DNA from: Marsupella aquatica
Taxonomy: Eukaryota > Marchantiophyta
Length of the DNA: 64,000 nt
Direction of reading: 5' to 3'
NCBI GenBank assembly: GCA_973895155.1
Contig: OZ316895.1
Location: 4,650,001 to 4,714,000 of the forward strand
Numbering within the stretch: position 1 is the stretch's first letter; each line of letters starts with the position of its first letter. The translations under genes were made by a program, and so were the position numbers. The notes beneath the pieces are model-generated. The model was not told the origin of the DNA. It ran no database searches and worked only from the letters and a program-made list of their open reading frames with translations. Below are positions 21,801-33,520 of this stretch, piece after piece.

Positions 21801-24800
21801 AGATGATGTGAACTCGCTGGTGGATCAACTCAACGCAGGAAAGGTGAGAGACGTTACCGATACAAGTGGTGTAGATTAAGTTCAGCTTTTGGAACGACTA
21901 CATATTAATTTAACAATCTTTGCTGTGCTCTTTGCATCATTCTCGTTTATTTTTCTTTCTCACATAACTTTACTACTAGGATAATACTGTACTGATTCGA
22001 GATTTTATGTTAGCAGGTGAATGAAAATACCAGAAGTTTGCGGCTTGAAAAAGGTACTTTCCGAGGTAGATTCGACACGACACTGAAGGTGGAGTCGTTA
22101 GTTCGGTTGGAACAATTGAAATACGTGAAGATTGAGGGTATTCCTCTTGAAGGTGAGCGAAAGGGTCTTGCAGGAAAGCTTCGTCTTCTTCGATGGGACT
22201 TCGACTCTATCATCAGTCCTCCATTCCAGACCAGCTTCATCAAAATGTCTGATCTAGCTGTCTTGCAACTCAGCGGCTGTGTGACCTCGAAGGATTTCCC
22301 TGAAACCTTGGGAAACCTCGTCAACCTGCGCATTTTGGAACTCAGTCATTGTGTTGTCCCGCAGGGATTCGGTGAGCTGGAATGGTCACGACCCCGGGAG
22401 TTAGTCTCTCAATTATTACCCGAATCATTCGGCCAGCTTACGAGTTTGAAGGATTTGAGAATTGTTTCCGATGAGCTAGAGACGCTACCCAACAGTTTCG
22501 GCTCTCTCAAATCCTTGGGGAACGTGAAGTTGTCTTGTCCCAGATTGAAGCAACTGCCCGACAGTTTCGGAAGGCTCTCTTCACTGGAAGCATTAAGGCT
22601 GATGTGTGACGATCTAAACAGCTTGTCCAATGATTTCGGAAACCTCGCGACTCTGAAGGACTTGTCCATTAAGTCATCGAAGTTGGGGACCTTACCTGAC
22701 AGCTTCGGCGGTCTCAATTCTATCCAAAATGTGATATTGGATTGTCCCGAATTGGAGAGGCTGCCCGACGATTTCGGAAGGCTCTCTTCCCTCGAACATT
22801 TAACGCTGAGGAACTGTTCGCATCTAAAAAGCTTGCCAGATGACTTCGGCCAGCTCGCATCTCTGAAGGAATTGACCATAGAGTCCGATGACCTCGACAG
22901 CCTACTGGACGGTATTGGCGATATCAAATCCGTCCGAAGCCTAGGGTTGAATTGTCCCAAATTAGAGCGCCTGCCCGACGGTTTCGGAAAGCTCTCTTCG
23001 CTCGAACATTTAATACTAAAGAACTGTCGGCATCTAAAAAGCTTGTCGAATGACTTCGACCAGCTCACAACTCTGAAGGATTTGACTATTCAGTCCCATG
23101 AGCTCAAGAGCTTACCGGCCGGTTTCCACCGTCTCAAATCCGTCGAAAAGCTTAAGTTGGAGTGTCCGAGATTGGAGACGCTGCCTGACGGTTTTGGAAG
23201 GCTCTCTTCATTGGAACTATTTGAACTAAGTTCAGAACTAAAAAGCTTCCCGAGTGACTTCGGCCAACTGGCAACTCTGGAGTATTTATATTTAGGCATG
23301 GATGCGCTAGAGCGCTTACCGGACAGTTTTGGCGATCTGAAATCCGCCAACGACCTCGAGTTGGATTGTCCGAAACTGGAGAGGCTCCCCGACGCTTTTG
23401 GAAGGCTCTCTTCATTGGCATGGTTGACGATGAATTGTTCAGAACTAGAAAGCTTGCCAAATGACTTCGGCCAACTGGGAACTCTGGAGTTTTTGAGCAT
23501 TGAGTCCCATGCGCTAGAGAACTTACCGGACAGTTTTGGCGATCTGAAATCCGTCAACGACCTCGAGTTGGATTGTCCGAAACTGGAGAGGTTCCCCGAC
23601 GCTTTTGGAAGGCTCTCTTCATTGGCACGGTTGACGATGAATTGTTCAAAACTAAAAAGCTTGCCAAATGACTTCGGCCAACTGGGAACTCTGAAGTTTT
23701 TGACCATTCAGTCCGATGCGCTAGAGAGCTTACCGGACAGTTCTGGCGATCTGAAATCCGTCAACTACCTCGAGTTGGATTGTCCGAAATTGGAGAGGCT
23801 CCCCGACGCTTTTGGAAGGCTCTCTTCATTGGCAGAGTTGACGATGAATTGTTCAAAACTAAAAAGCTTGCCAAATGACTTCGGCCAACTGGGAACTCTG
23901 GAGTTTTTGAGCATTGAGTCCCATGCGCTAGAGAGCTTACCGGACAGTTTTGGCGATCTGAAATCCGTCGACCACCTTGACTTGGATTGTCCGAAATTGG
24001 AGAGGCTCCCCGACGCTTTTGGAAGGCTCTCTTCATTGGCACGGTTGACGATGAATTGTTCAAAACTAAAAAGCTTGCCAAATGACTTCGGCCAACTGGC
24101 AACTCTGAAGTATTTGACCATTCAGTCCGATGCGCTAGAGAGCTTACCGGACAGTTCTGGCGATCTGAAATCCGTCAACTACCTCGTCTTGGATTGTCCG
24201 AAATTGGAGAGGCTCCCCGACACTTTTGGAAGGCTCTCTTCATTGGCATGGTTGACGATGAATTGTTCAAAACTAAAAAGCTTGCCAAATGACTTCGGCC
24301 AACTGGCAACTCTGAAGTATTTGAGCATTGAGTCCCATGCGCTAGAGAGCTTACCGGACAGTTTTGGCGATCTGAAATCCGTCGACCACCTCGACTTGGA
24401 TTGTCCGAAATTGGAGAGGCTCCCCGACGCTTTTGGAAGGCTCTCTTCATTGGCACGGTTGACGATGAATTGTTCAAAACTAAAAAGCTTGTCCGATGAC
24501 TTCGGTCAGCTTGCAAGTCTGCAGGATTTGAACCTTCAGTCCTATGAGCTAGAGAGCTTACCGAACAGTTTTGGCCATCTCAAATCTGTCCAAATCCTGA
24601 GGTTAGATTGTCCGGAATTGGAGAGGCTGCCTGACAGTTTTGGAAGGCTCTCTGCATTGGCAAGTTTGAGAATGGATTGTTTAAAACTGAGAAGCTTGTC
24701 AAATGACTTTGGCCAGCTCGCAACTCTGCGTTCTTTGACCATCAAGGCCCATAAGCTGAAGAGCTTACCGGACAGTTTTGGGAATCTGAAAACCGTCCGA

Positions 24801-24875
24801 GAACTTGTGTTGGATTGTCCGCGATTGAAGAGGTGCCCGACAGTTTTGGACGGCTCTCTTCATTGGCAAGGTTGA
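18803..24875 (+). CDS. Hydrolase-NB-ARC-LRR immune receptor (HNL-type NLR), possibly 3'-damaged
   Basis: Five exons, all in phase: 18803-19033, 19225-19866, 20405-20569, 20758-21843 and 22017-24875, about 1660 residues. Exons 1-3 make a SERAC1/PGAP1-like alpha/beta-hydrolase: ELVFFHGLQ, GHCIGGLV (nucleophile elbow with Cys at residue about 189, codon 19558-19560, instead of Ser), FYATPHHGTRLAE, and the putative catalytic His in NTDHFNV. Exon 4 is the NB-ARC: P-loop GMGGIGKTT (Lys about 398), kinase-2 ALVAMDDVD, RNBS-B CFIITSRN, GLPL as CGGLPLTLEVMG, and VHE in place of MHD. Exon 5 is an LRR array of 23-residue units (LxxLPDSFGxLxSL). Hydrolase-NLRs are presumed intracellular pathogen sensors in bryophytes. 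The first in-frame ATG after a stop at 18758 was taken as start; an upstream exon joining at 18761 is possible. The stop at 24875 follows a one-base loss. Confidence 0.85.
23300..24545 (+). repeat. 207-bp tandem LRR super-repeat, six units
   Basis: GCGCTAGAG recurs at 23304, 23511, 23718, 23925, 24132 and 24339, exactly 207 bases apart. Each unit encodes three 23-residue LRRs and copies are nearly identical. Units alternate between two versions (SIESHAL with DSFGDLKSV, and TIQSDAL with DSSGDLKSV), giving a 414-bp higher-order period. Confidence 0.95.
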
Positions 24876-25853
24876 GAATGGATTGTCCACAACTTAAAAG
24901 GTTGTCGAATGACTTTGGCCAGCTGGCAACTCTGCGGTATTTGGCGATTAAGTCCCATAAGGTAGTGAGCTTACCGGGCAGGTTTGGCGATTCAAATCCG
25001 TCCAAAACTTGGTGTTGGATTGTCCGAAATTGGAGAGGCTGCCGCCACTGTCAGATTGCTCTCTTCGTTGGCGAGTTTGAGAATGGATAGTTTAGAACTA
25101 AAAAGCCTGTCAAATGTCTTCGGCCAGCTCGCAACCCTGCAGTATTTGGTCCCATGAGTTTGGTCCCATGAGTTAGAGAGGACAGTTTTGGCAATCTCAA
25201 TCTGTCCGACACCTGGTGTTGGATTCTCCGAAATTGGAGAGGCTGCCCGACGTTTGGGAAGGCTCTCTTCAGTGGCAAGGTCGAGAATGGAATGTCCAGA
25301 GCTGACTGCGGCCAGTTTGCAACTCTGAAGGATTTTACTATGGAGTCCCTTGAAGTAGAGAGATTCACGGAGTTTTGGGGATCTTAAATCCGTCCGAACC
25401 TTGGTGTTAGATGGTCGGAAATTGGAGAGGGTGCCGGACGGTTTTGAAAGGCTCTCTTCGTTGGCAACGTATGAGGAAGCCAGTCAGGAGGCAGTTTTAC
25501 AAACTCAGCGCGAGGACTTCAGTGACACGGTTGCTGAGGTAAGTTGAAACTTCCCCCACCCGTGAGAGTTTGGGAGTTTTAAATTGGAGTAACTTTGCTA
25601 TAATTTGTCCGTCAGTTGAACAAGTTTCCGTTGAGACTGGACATTTTCTCTGTCGATGTATGTTTGGTCATAGTTTAGTTGATGACAACCTGCTCTGCTT
25701 TCAGCCGGGAATGTTTGGTTGGTGTACTAAGCAGTCGTTGGTGATTGATTGATTACTGTTCAGGCTGAACAGAAAGGAAGCGAAAAAGCACAAGAAAAGG
25801 AGGGCAAAACGAGGCAACAAAAGGATTTCAAGAGTTGGTTTCCCAGAAGTTGA
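24840..25853 (+). pseudogene. Decayed 3' end of the NLR: frameshifted LRRs and two C-terminal exons
   Basis: Homology to the LRR array continues past the stop at 24875 but not in one frame. A base is missing in the AGGCTGCCC-type word near 24832, another near 24990, and the next unit is scrambled near 25045. A 15-base stretch is duplicated near 25150-25175 and part of a unit is lost near 25300. Beyond this, an open segment ends EDFSDTVAE at a good donor (GTAAGT, about 25540). It joins in phase to 25764-25853, which encodes a Lys/Glu/Gln-rich tail ending FKSWFPRS and a stop. These look like the ancestral C-terminal exons. Whether splicing ever bypasses the lesions is unknown. Confidence 0.75.
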
Positions 25854-26917
25854 GAGGCAGCCATCCTGACGGAAGTGCATACCTACCTACTGAGATATTT
25901 AGACGGGAAGAGTTCAAATGGTTGCTACAAGTTTGATATTCATTGTGCATATTTTAGAGCCCGGACTTTGATGTTCACGATGTATGCACCACCTTGGAAA
26001 TGTCAACAGAGTAGAGGGCTGAAATGATGCAGAAAAAGTTCTTCTATGAGGAAATCAAGATGGAGCATTTAGTTCGCTATGCGGAAATTTTGGAGTTATT
26101 GTTCAGTTACTAAAATTCAGCTTGCATTACTCTAGCGTTAATCTATTGAATCCCACATTTCCCGATCTGAACCGTCACGGAGTGGATTGAGCTGCTAGTC
26201 CCTCTCCTGGCGTTGACATCTGTGTGTACAGGAGGGGGCCTTAGATAAGTGACACTGTGATGTGGAAGACTTCATGAGAACAGTTTCTATCTCCCACATA
26301 TCCTGTTTGTCGTTTGAATGCCTCCCTCCCGTGGTTGTGCGCGGTCGTGCATGGGACAAGCTCATCATTGTGCCAAGGATTCTAATATGTAAATGATATG
26401 TGAACCTTTGATGTTTCACTTTTGGCACTCAGAAGCAGGCTCCATCCCCCGCCCCAAACTTCTTTCAGGAGATGGGACCCGAAGTGAAAACCGTCAAGAT
26501 ACTGCTTTCAGAAGTAGAATAAACGAGTAGTACTCATTTTTTGTTATTTTTGTGATGTTAAACTTCGTGTGGACAACACAGTCCTTATGCATGCATGGGC
26601 TAAATTAATGGATTAAAATTCAAAACACATGTTGACGATGGTATTTCGAATGTTTGCCATCGGTTTTGTTGTCCCAAGTGCGTGCGATGGGAATTGGAAT
26701 ATTGCAATGCGTGTTTCCAGCCCCAACCTACTGTCGGAGTCTTGATCCTGGATGTATGTGTCATACCAGGGTAAAAGATGTGGCTAAGGTAATCGACCAG
26801 ATAGACAAAGCGGGCGTGTTAGCCAGGTTCAAGTAACCACTCTGCGTCACAGCTTTTGCAACCTCCGCATTCCAGCACAGTCTCCAAGCACAGTCACAGT
26901 CAATGTTTTGATCGCCT

Positions 26918-27185
26918 TTGCACTGAGGGCAGATTCTTTAGTCTGGCTGAAACACTTGAAATAAGTGAAGATTGATGGTATTCCTCTTGGAGGTGAGGGA
27001 AAGGGTCTTGCAGAAAAGCTTCGTCGTTTACGACGGGACTTCCACTCTGTCATCATTCCTCCGTCATTCCAGACCAGCCTCATCAGAATTGTCTGACTTT
27101 GCGGTCTTGCAGCTCAGTGGCTGTGTGACCCTGAACGATTTCCCTGAATCCTTGGGAAACCTCCGGAAACTTCACAGCTTGCTGA
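26918..27185 (+). pseudogene. Fragment of a second NLR copy (start of LRR exon)
   Basis: Closely resembles the beginning of the LRR exon at about 22085-22330 of the intact gene (VKIDGIPLGGEGKGLAEKL versus VKIEGIPLEGERKGLAGKL). It has a TAC-to-TAA nonsense change at 26962-26964 and a one-base insertion near 27090 (ATCAGAATTGTC versus ATCAAAATGTC). No NB-ARC or hydrolase copy is found beside it, so it is an isolated broken duplicate. Confidence 0.8.
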
Positions 27186-28030
27186 CAAACACATGGGGGC
27201 TCCTTACAGGTGTTGATTGATCTGAAAGGATATATTCCAACTGAGAACCAAACGGCTGTCACGCTTACTACAGCCCTTCCATGGGTGCAATTTGAGTTAT
27301 ACAGGGATTTAACTTGGGTATCAAAACTCTCCTTAGTGATGATATTCTTGTATGCAGGGTAGTTGATCAATTCCTCTGTCCCGGTACTGCTGGAACATGT
27401 TGATGGGCCTGCAGATCCTCAATCCTTGGAGCCACCCAGTCATTTCTACAACCAAATTCGCATTTGCTAATCTACCTAGTGGGTTTGCCATCTTGCACAG
27501 TCTCTGCTTTCTACTACACAGCATGCAGCTTGGGCTCAGCTCAAGATGGATCTGAAGTACCGTAATGGTTATCCAGATAGTCCAGGGGTTGCGATCCAAC
27601 ATCCTCGGGAATGTAGATACAGCACGCCACTTGGGCACAAAAACTATTCGCGAGGAACAAAGAGAAGGTTTGTGTCCCGTCTGCATACAAGTCTGCTTCC
27701 CGTGACTTGATGCTTCTATGGACTGCAGCAAGATAATTTTGGATTCTATACGGTAGACATTGACCCAGCTTGTCCCACCAGTCATGCTGGCGTTTAATTG
27801 GGTGTTAGAAGTGCAAATTATCTTGGACGCTTGCAAAGCTTAGCTTGGTCACCAGTACTCTTTGATCTCTATTGAAATTTGTCTGCGAGAAAGATTTTGT
27901 AACTACGGATGGGACAATCACCAGGAAGGAAGAGTAAGTATAACTATCAACTCAGCTCAAAGCGCCACTGTCCATGACAAATAGTGCACTGTCCATGACA
28001 AAACCTGGATCCTTAAACCACACCTATCAC

Positions 28031-28200
28031 TATAAAAGCTTCATTCCATGTCTCACTACTCACCACAAAAAGGTGGAAACCTAGCACCTTTTGTGGAGTA
28101 CTTGCCAAAAATAAGGTTTTGCCGTCAACACCTTTTGTGGAGCTCTTTAGAATGAGAGCTACGGGTTACCCGTAGCCCTTTATAGGGGCAGGTGTGGTTT
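28031..28200 (+). repeat. Dispersed copy of the palindromic element
   Basis: TATAAAAG at 28031 is followed 125 bases later by the near-palindrome at 28156-28178 (GAGCTACGGGT then TACCCGTAGCCC). The downstream GGTTTAA is shared with the copies at 17783 and 18014. Between them a word ACACCTTTTGTGGAG-like occurs twice. Confidence 0.6.
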
Positions 28201-28724
28201 AAAGGAATCATTAATTATTCTTCTTAACATGGAAATATTTTTAAGCGGAAAACACTACAAGACATACTATTCACCTTTTTGTAAATAATCTTCACACTTT
28301 TAAGTACCTTATAGAATATTTGTTTTCTCATTTATCTAGATACAAATAGTCCTAAAAGCTTTTTATTACCATTTGGGGGAGATGGTTTAGAGTTGCAGCA
28401 ACCCTATGCACATGTACCTTGTGCAGAGCTACTCAATAAATTGAGCAAAGAAGACGACGGAAGCTTGTGAAATATATTGTTCTTAAGATTGGCCCTCAGT
28501 TGGCTCATGCCATGCAAATATCGACACGAGGATGAGGAATTATGTGCCATAAGAAAAGAACTATATATGATTCACATCTTGCACTTGCTCCCCCGCTCTT
28601 CGGCCCTTCATCTGAAAACGTTGGCTATATATAACGTACCTCAAAAGGGTGAATCATTTGTTTTACACTTCATAAAACCCCAAAGATTGTACTCGCATTT
28701 CATGCCCTATAACCGGATGGGACT

Positions 28725-28815
28725 GACTGTCACACCTGGAATTTGAACTCGCACCTAATGCTTCCCAGGGCTCTAGATGCATGTCCTAAACCAAGAGCTA
28801 GCTAGGATACCACTG
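28725..28815 (-). mobile_element. tRNA-derived SINE-like element (minus strand)
   Basis: On the minus strand TAGCTCTTGG (A-box-like) is followed about 45 bases later by GAGTTCAAATTCC, a good Pol III B-box. A clean tRNA fold was not found. Confidence 0.4.
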
Positions 28816-30094
28816 GATTTGTGTGTGCAGAGAAGTCAACCTCATCCTAAACTAATAGTCTTTGTCACTCTGAATAATTTCACCCTCACCCTTTTCTCGT
28901 CCGCCCTCAGTGCAGTTTGTTGCAGGCTTCACGTTCCAATGGCCACCCAGTCCTGCTAACCGGCTCATCGGACGGATAAAACAAAATCTCCAAGAAACTG
29001 AGGGGTTCACCATCCAGAAACCAGGATCACAAATCCCAACTTTGAATTAATGGGGGGGCCTGGCTAAGACTTGGTTTGGGAATTTGGGTTCTTTGGTCTC
29101 CTTTTGTTGTGCATGCTTGTTGTACCTTTCTTTCAGTAATTACGCAACACCCAATGCCCATACATTGCACAATATTTTATATAACAAGTGATGTTGAGAA
29201 GAGGTGTTGTCAAGTATAAGTGAGATGGCCAGACAATTAGACACTTTGGGGAGTTGATCCCTGGGTATGCCTCCCCTTTTTATAAGGCAAGTTTCTATTA
29301 ATTCCTTATAATGACTTTATATAGAATTGACTATGTGAAGTTTCATTTTAGTCTACTAAAATCTTGTAGTCTAAAAAAATTGAACTTGTTTTGATATGGA
29401 ATTTTTTTTATCAAAACCAAATTATCCCGCAAATTATACGGTTTTTTTTAATACAGGGGTCTACAGCCAAACTAGCCAGCTTTAGGGGATTTTTATAAAA
29501 ATTATAAAAATATTTAAATATATAAAAAGTACAAAAACTTTAGTAATGTTTTTTTAACTTTATGTGGGAACATAAGAAAACCAAACCTTTCATATGACTT
29601 TAAACTTTTTAAAAGTGGACAACCCAAGTTTTTTCAAATTTTGATTTTTCTTATAGTCAACTCTTTAGTCCATGTACAGATGTAGACCCCTGCCTATTGT
29701 ACAAGAGTTGCATACCCGGGAGTTGATCAATCAGCCTGGTATGTAAATGGATATCAAGGAGTGTGACTGTGAGCTGTTGTGGAGACAGTAACAGGCTGTA
29801 CATCTTTAGGCCTGTCTCATGGTTGAGAAAAAATGTCACCTTAATTAAACATGAAGGGAACCGTCTGCCAGAAGGGCATTTTAGTAAACACACCAGGAGG
29901 AAAAAAAATGGGATTGCATGTTATAGACTTGTTTAATTTAATGTAATACATCAAAATCTATTCACTCATGACTTAGATGGACCTAACACTTTTTGACATT
30001 CAAGAAGGTGTAATTATAGCTGAACAAAATCAAATGTCAGTGTTTAGTATGATCTACTGGACTGAGCACTTTTGACGTTCGAACAAAGGAGAAG

Positions 30095-30860
30095 AGCATT
30101 TTAGTAAAACGGGCCTCACAAAGCTGTACAATGGAGTAAAAGCAAAAGAGATGGAGAGAGACCAAACTCAAAAGAAAGGCTGCAACTGAGAGGAAAGAAC
30201 AAATCTTACTGAAAAGGGCCAAAAACGAAAATCCACTAGAATTTGAGAAAAGTGGGAGGAAAATCTTCCATAGTAAGTGCACACAGTCAATTATATATCA
30301 CACTACCAAAGGGCAAAAAATGTCAAACCAGGAGACAAGATCCCCAAGGCAAAGCAACCCAACGAAGGGGAGGAAAAGAGAGGAAAGGGCCCCCAAAAAA
30401 ACAAGCCAAAGGGTTCCAAACCAAAAGCCTACAAAAATTTAACCTAAATATGAAGGAGCCGTGAAGGCTAACACCCTACTGAACGGAGAATTGAAAAGCC
30501 TGGTAGATCTCTGTAGTAAATCGCAAAGGAGGGTCCCAAAGCGGAACCTGGCAGGAGGCCCTAAAACCAACTTCCTTAGTATTACGAAGGAGGGTAAAAG
30601 CCTGGGCCCGCTGAAGAGCCACAAACACCCTCTGCCGATAAAACGTGGTGAGAACTAAAACAGGGGGGAAAGACCTCCTCTCAATACAATAAACAGCATA
30701 AGCCCCCAGGAATTGGTCAAAGGTAAGGTGAAAAACATCAAAACCCTCAATGGCAAAGGGGTACAAAAGATCTCCGGTTAACAAACCGCATGGCCTCCTC
30801 CTTGAGCTGGGCCAATTAAGAACTATATAGAACAAAAAATAAATGGTGAACATCTAGCTG
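30095..30860. repeat. Long copy of dispersed purine-rich repeat family
   Basis: Contains GTACAATGGAGTAAAAGC, AGGAGACAAGATCCCCAAGG with CAAAGCAACCCAACGAAGGG, and near 30560 GGCCCTAAAACCAACTTCC. These occur in the same order as in the 38 kb copy. The antisense open frame at 30476-30853 has no recognisable domain. Confidence 0.6.
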
Positions 30861-33399
30861 AATAAAATGAAGTGCTTAATAGAGTGATCTCATCATGTTT
30901 CAGCCATCCATCCACATATGTCACCAGACCATGTGGTCTCTACAGGTTCAGTAAACTTTCACGTTGGACGAGTTACTTTATTAGAAATGACTCAAAGATA
31001 CACAAAGGGAGCCCAATCCTCATAAAAGAACCTCCACTTAGTTCAGCACAGAACCCAATAGCCTGCATTAAATTTAATAGAACAATAGCCACGTGATTTG
31101 ACACTCTCTAGCCCATTTACCACGAGGGCCATGACAATTGGATAACCTCCTTGCGGATTTTTTTGTCGTCCTTTGCTTTGCCAGAGGCCAAAGAACAAAA
31201 TAAACTACCTTTTTTGTCGTTCTTTCAGCCATGGCTTTGCCAGAGGCCAAAGAACAAAATAAACTACCCTACCGTAGCCTGAGCTGAGCTGAGCTGAGCT
31301 GGGCTCTACCTATTAAAATTCAGGAAAATGAAACGTGGGTATTGGGTAATGCAAACAGTGAATGGACTGCTGAATGCAAGAGACACACTGTCTCAAGACA
31401 CTCTCGTCATGACGGCGCTGATGAGCTCATCTCGATTCCACATTTTACGTGTCTGATGAACCTCGATTTTATTACTCTAATTTGATGAACCTCGATTTTA
31501 TTACTATAATTTGACTACACGATTGAGTCCCAAATACGTGAAACGCAGAAAAGTCCCACGAGAGGCACGCTTGCTTGCCTCACCACCTTCCTCCATAGTT
31601 CCAATCTCTCTGTGATTCGTTTCTCGAACATTCGTCCTCATACCTTATTGTTCCTGAACAGGCTACCACCTACTGTCTGTGTTTTCGTTGCATTAGTTTC
31701 TTAGCTACTCTATCACGAATCCACTGATGGGTACCCGGCCGGTCTTGGGGGGTTTTGCCGCTCCTTCTGCAGTAGCTAAATTTCTAGTTTAGTTCCCGTT
31801 CTGGGTGTGCTTCTTCCCAGGTGCATTCCACCCCCTGCTTCGTGACCTTTGGGTGCTGACCCCCTTTGTGGGCCACCCATGTTGTATGTTGGCTTTTTGG
31901 ATGTAATTCAAATGATTTTTTGGAGTCAGTGTTTTGTTTTTTTTTGGCCTTGGAATATCCAATTGAATTCTCGTTGCATTAGTTTCTCTGGTGGTGATTA
32001 AGTATAGTTTTTGGGTGAGCATGCTGATGCAAATCCGGAGTTATTGACGAAGCTTGAGAAATTCTTTCTGGTCCTTCTGGAGCTCTTGACGAAGCGTGAG
32101 AAATTCTTACATGTGCATCGCGTTTGGGCGACAACCCACGTTTTGCTCATGATATCTGCGAATTGGTGTGCATGCTACAGTAAAGGTGCAGATCTTGGAC
32201 GCATTCTTCCAAATGTCCATCACTCTTAATGATGCAAAAAACCACGCTAAAGATTTCATTTCTTTAAATTCGTTAAACCAGATTTGTTGGCGTGGAAAGC
32301 GGGGACCGAGCCTTTGGCCCCAGAGAAATCCATCTCAAAATTTATTATTGATTGAATCGTATAACATCCTAACTGCGCGTCCACAAAATAAGCGCGAACT
32401 CAATTATTTTGCAATGAACATGATAACTGCTGCACATCGTACCATCCACGATGCAGCGTCGTGAAGTCGAGCGTGAAGTTCTCGATAATTCCGCTAGCTA
32501 GACGTAGTAGAAGTAACATCACTATTTCTGACTCCCTTCTCTACCCCCATTCAGCCTGATTCAAAGCTTGCTCCCGTTCACAACAAACTGTCTGACGAGA
32601 AGAAACAAGTGACAGAATGCTTCGGCTGCAGACATGCGTAGTATCTCATCAAATCGAACTTTCTTCACTGTTTATCGTGACTGTTAGTTTCAACCTTTCC
32701 ATCGGTTCCACTCAGGTCTGCACACCGTCAAGTTGCCATATTGAAATAGTTCATTGTTCTGTCACTCCTGTGTAGGAATCAAATCTATTATTCAGCCACC
32801 AATTAATGTGCTTTACTGTAGATGTAAACTCGTGCCTATAAGATTTTATTTGACAACGTATTACAGTGAGATGACAGCGTTTTCGAGACCCGCGCGTGAC
32901 ACCAAAGAAGCGACTGTCGGTGGGACCTCGTGACAATGCCTTCTCTCATGGAGGAGAAATTAATTAATCGCAATCCTCCTGCGTTGTCGTCTTGCTTCTT
33001 GAAGCCACGAATCTCGTGGAGAATAGAATCACCCGATGTTGTTTCTCTAGTGTTTCTCTCGGTTTGGTAATTAAAGTTTGGGGTCATAAGATTTTCCTAA
33101 GCAGTTCGAACTGCCGCCAAGAGGTCCGGCACATACGGGTCTCATTTTCACAAAAAGATATATCACCAAGCTGACCCATGAGTATAGTCGTATAGAGTAC
33201 TCTGCACCTCTGTAGGGTACCCCACAAGGGGGGTCTGACACATCCAAAAGAATATAGACCATCAATTCCCAAACATGCACCTATGTAGGGTAGCCCACTA
33301 GGGGGGTCATATCCAAGACCAGGAGGGAGACTAGGGCCCAAAGCCAACTGGTCAGGGCTGAGGAGAAACCACTCACACACACTCACCCTTACATCCCTT

Positions 33400-33520
33400 A
33401 CATGTGGAGGTGAGATTGAAAGAGGTGAGATTGAACATGAGACCTCTCTGTTCCAAGCTCATCCCCTGGCCAACTGACCACAACCAGTTGGTTATCCTTT
33501 ACTCTTTTGTCAGGAAGACT
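33400..33520 (-). mobile_element. tRNA-derived SINE-like element, copy 2 (minus strand)
   Basis: Reverse complement contains AGTTGGCCAGGGGATGAG, ACAGAGAGGT and GTTCAATCTCACC, paralleling 14999-15085. Just outside (33180-33330) two related blocks TGTAGGGTACCCCACAAGG and TGTAGGGTAGCCCACTAGG lie about 85 bases apart. Confidence 0.55.

Noticed and set aside
22409-25368. Long minus-strand open frames opposite the LRR exon (for example 22409-23068, 23090-23707, 23765-24121)
   Set aside because: They arise because the repeated LRR codons lack stops on the other strand. Their peptides are just the reverse image of the repeat and carry no motif.
27333-27836. 167-codon minus-strand frame, considered as a retrotransposon fragment
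   Set aside because: No reverse transcriptase, integrase or protease motif could be read in any frame.
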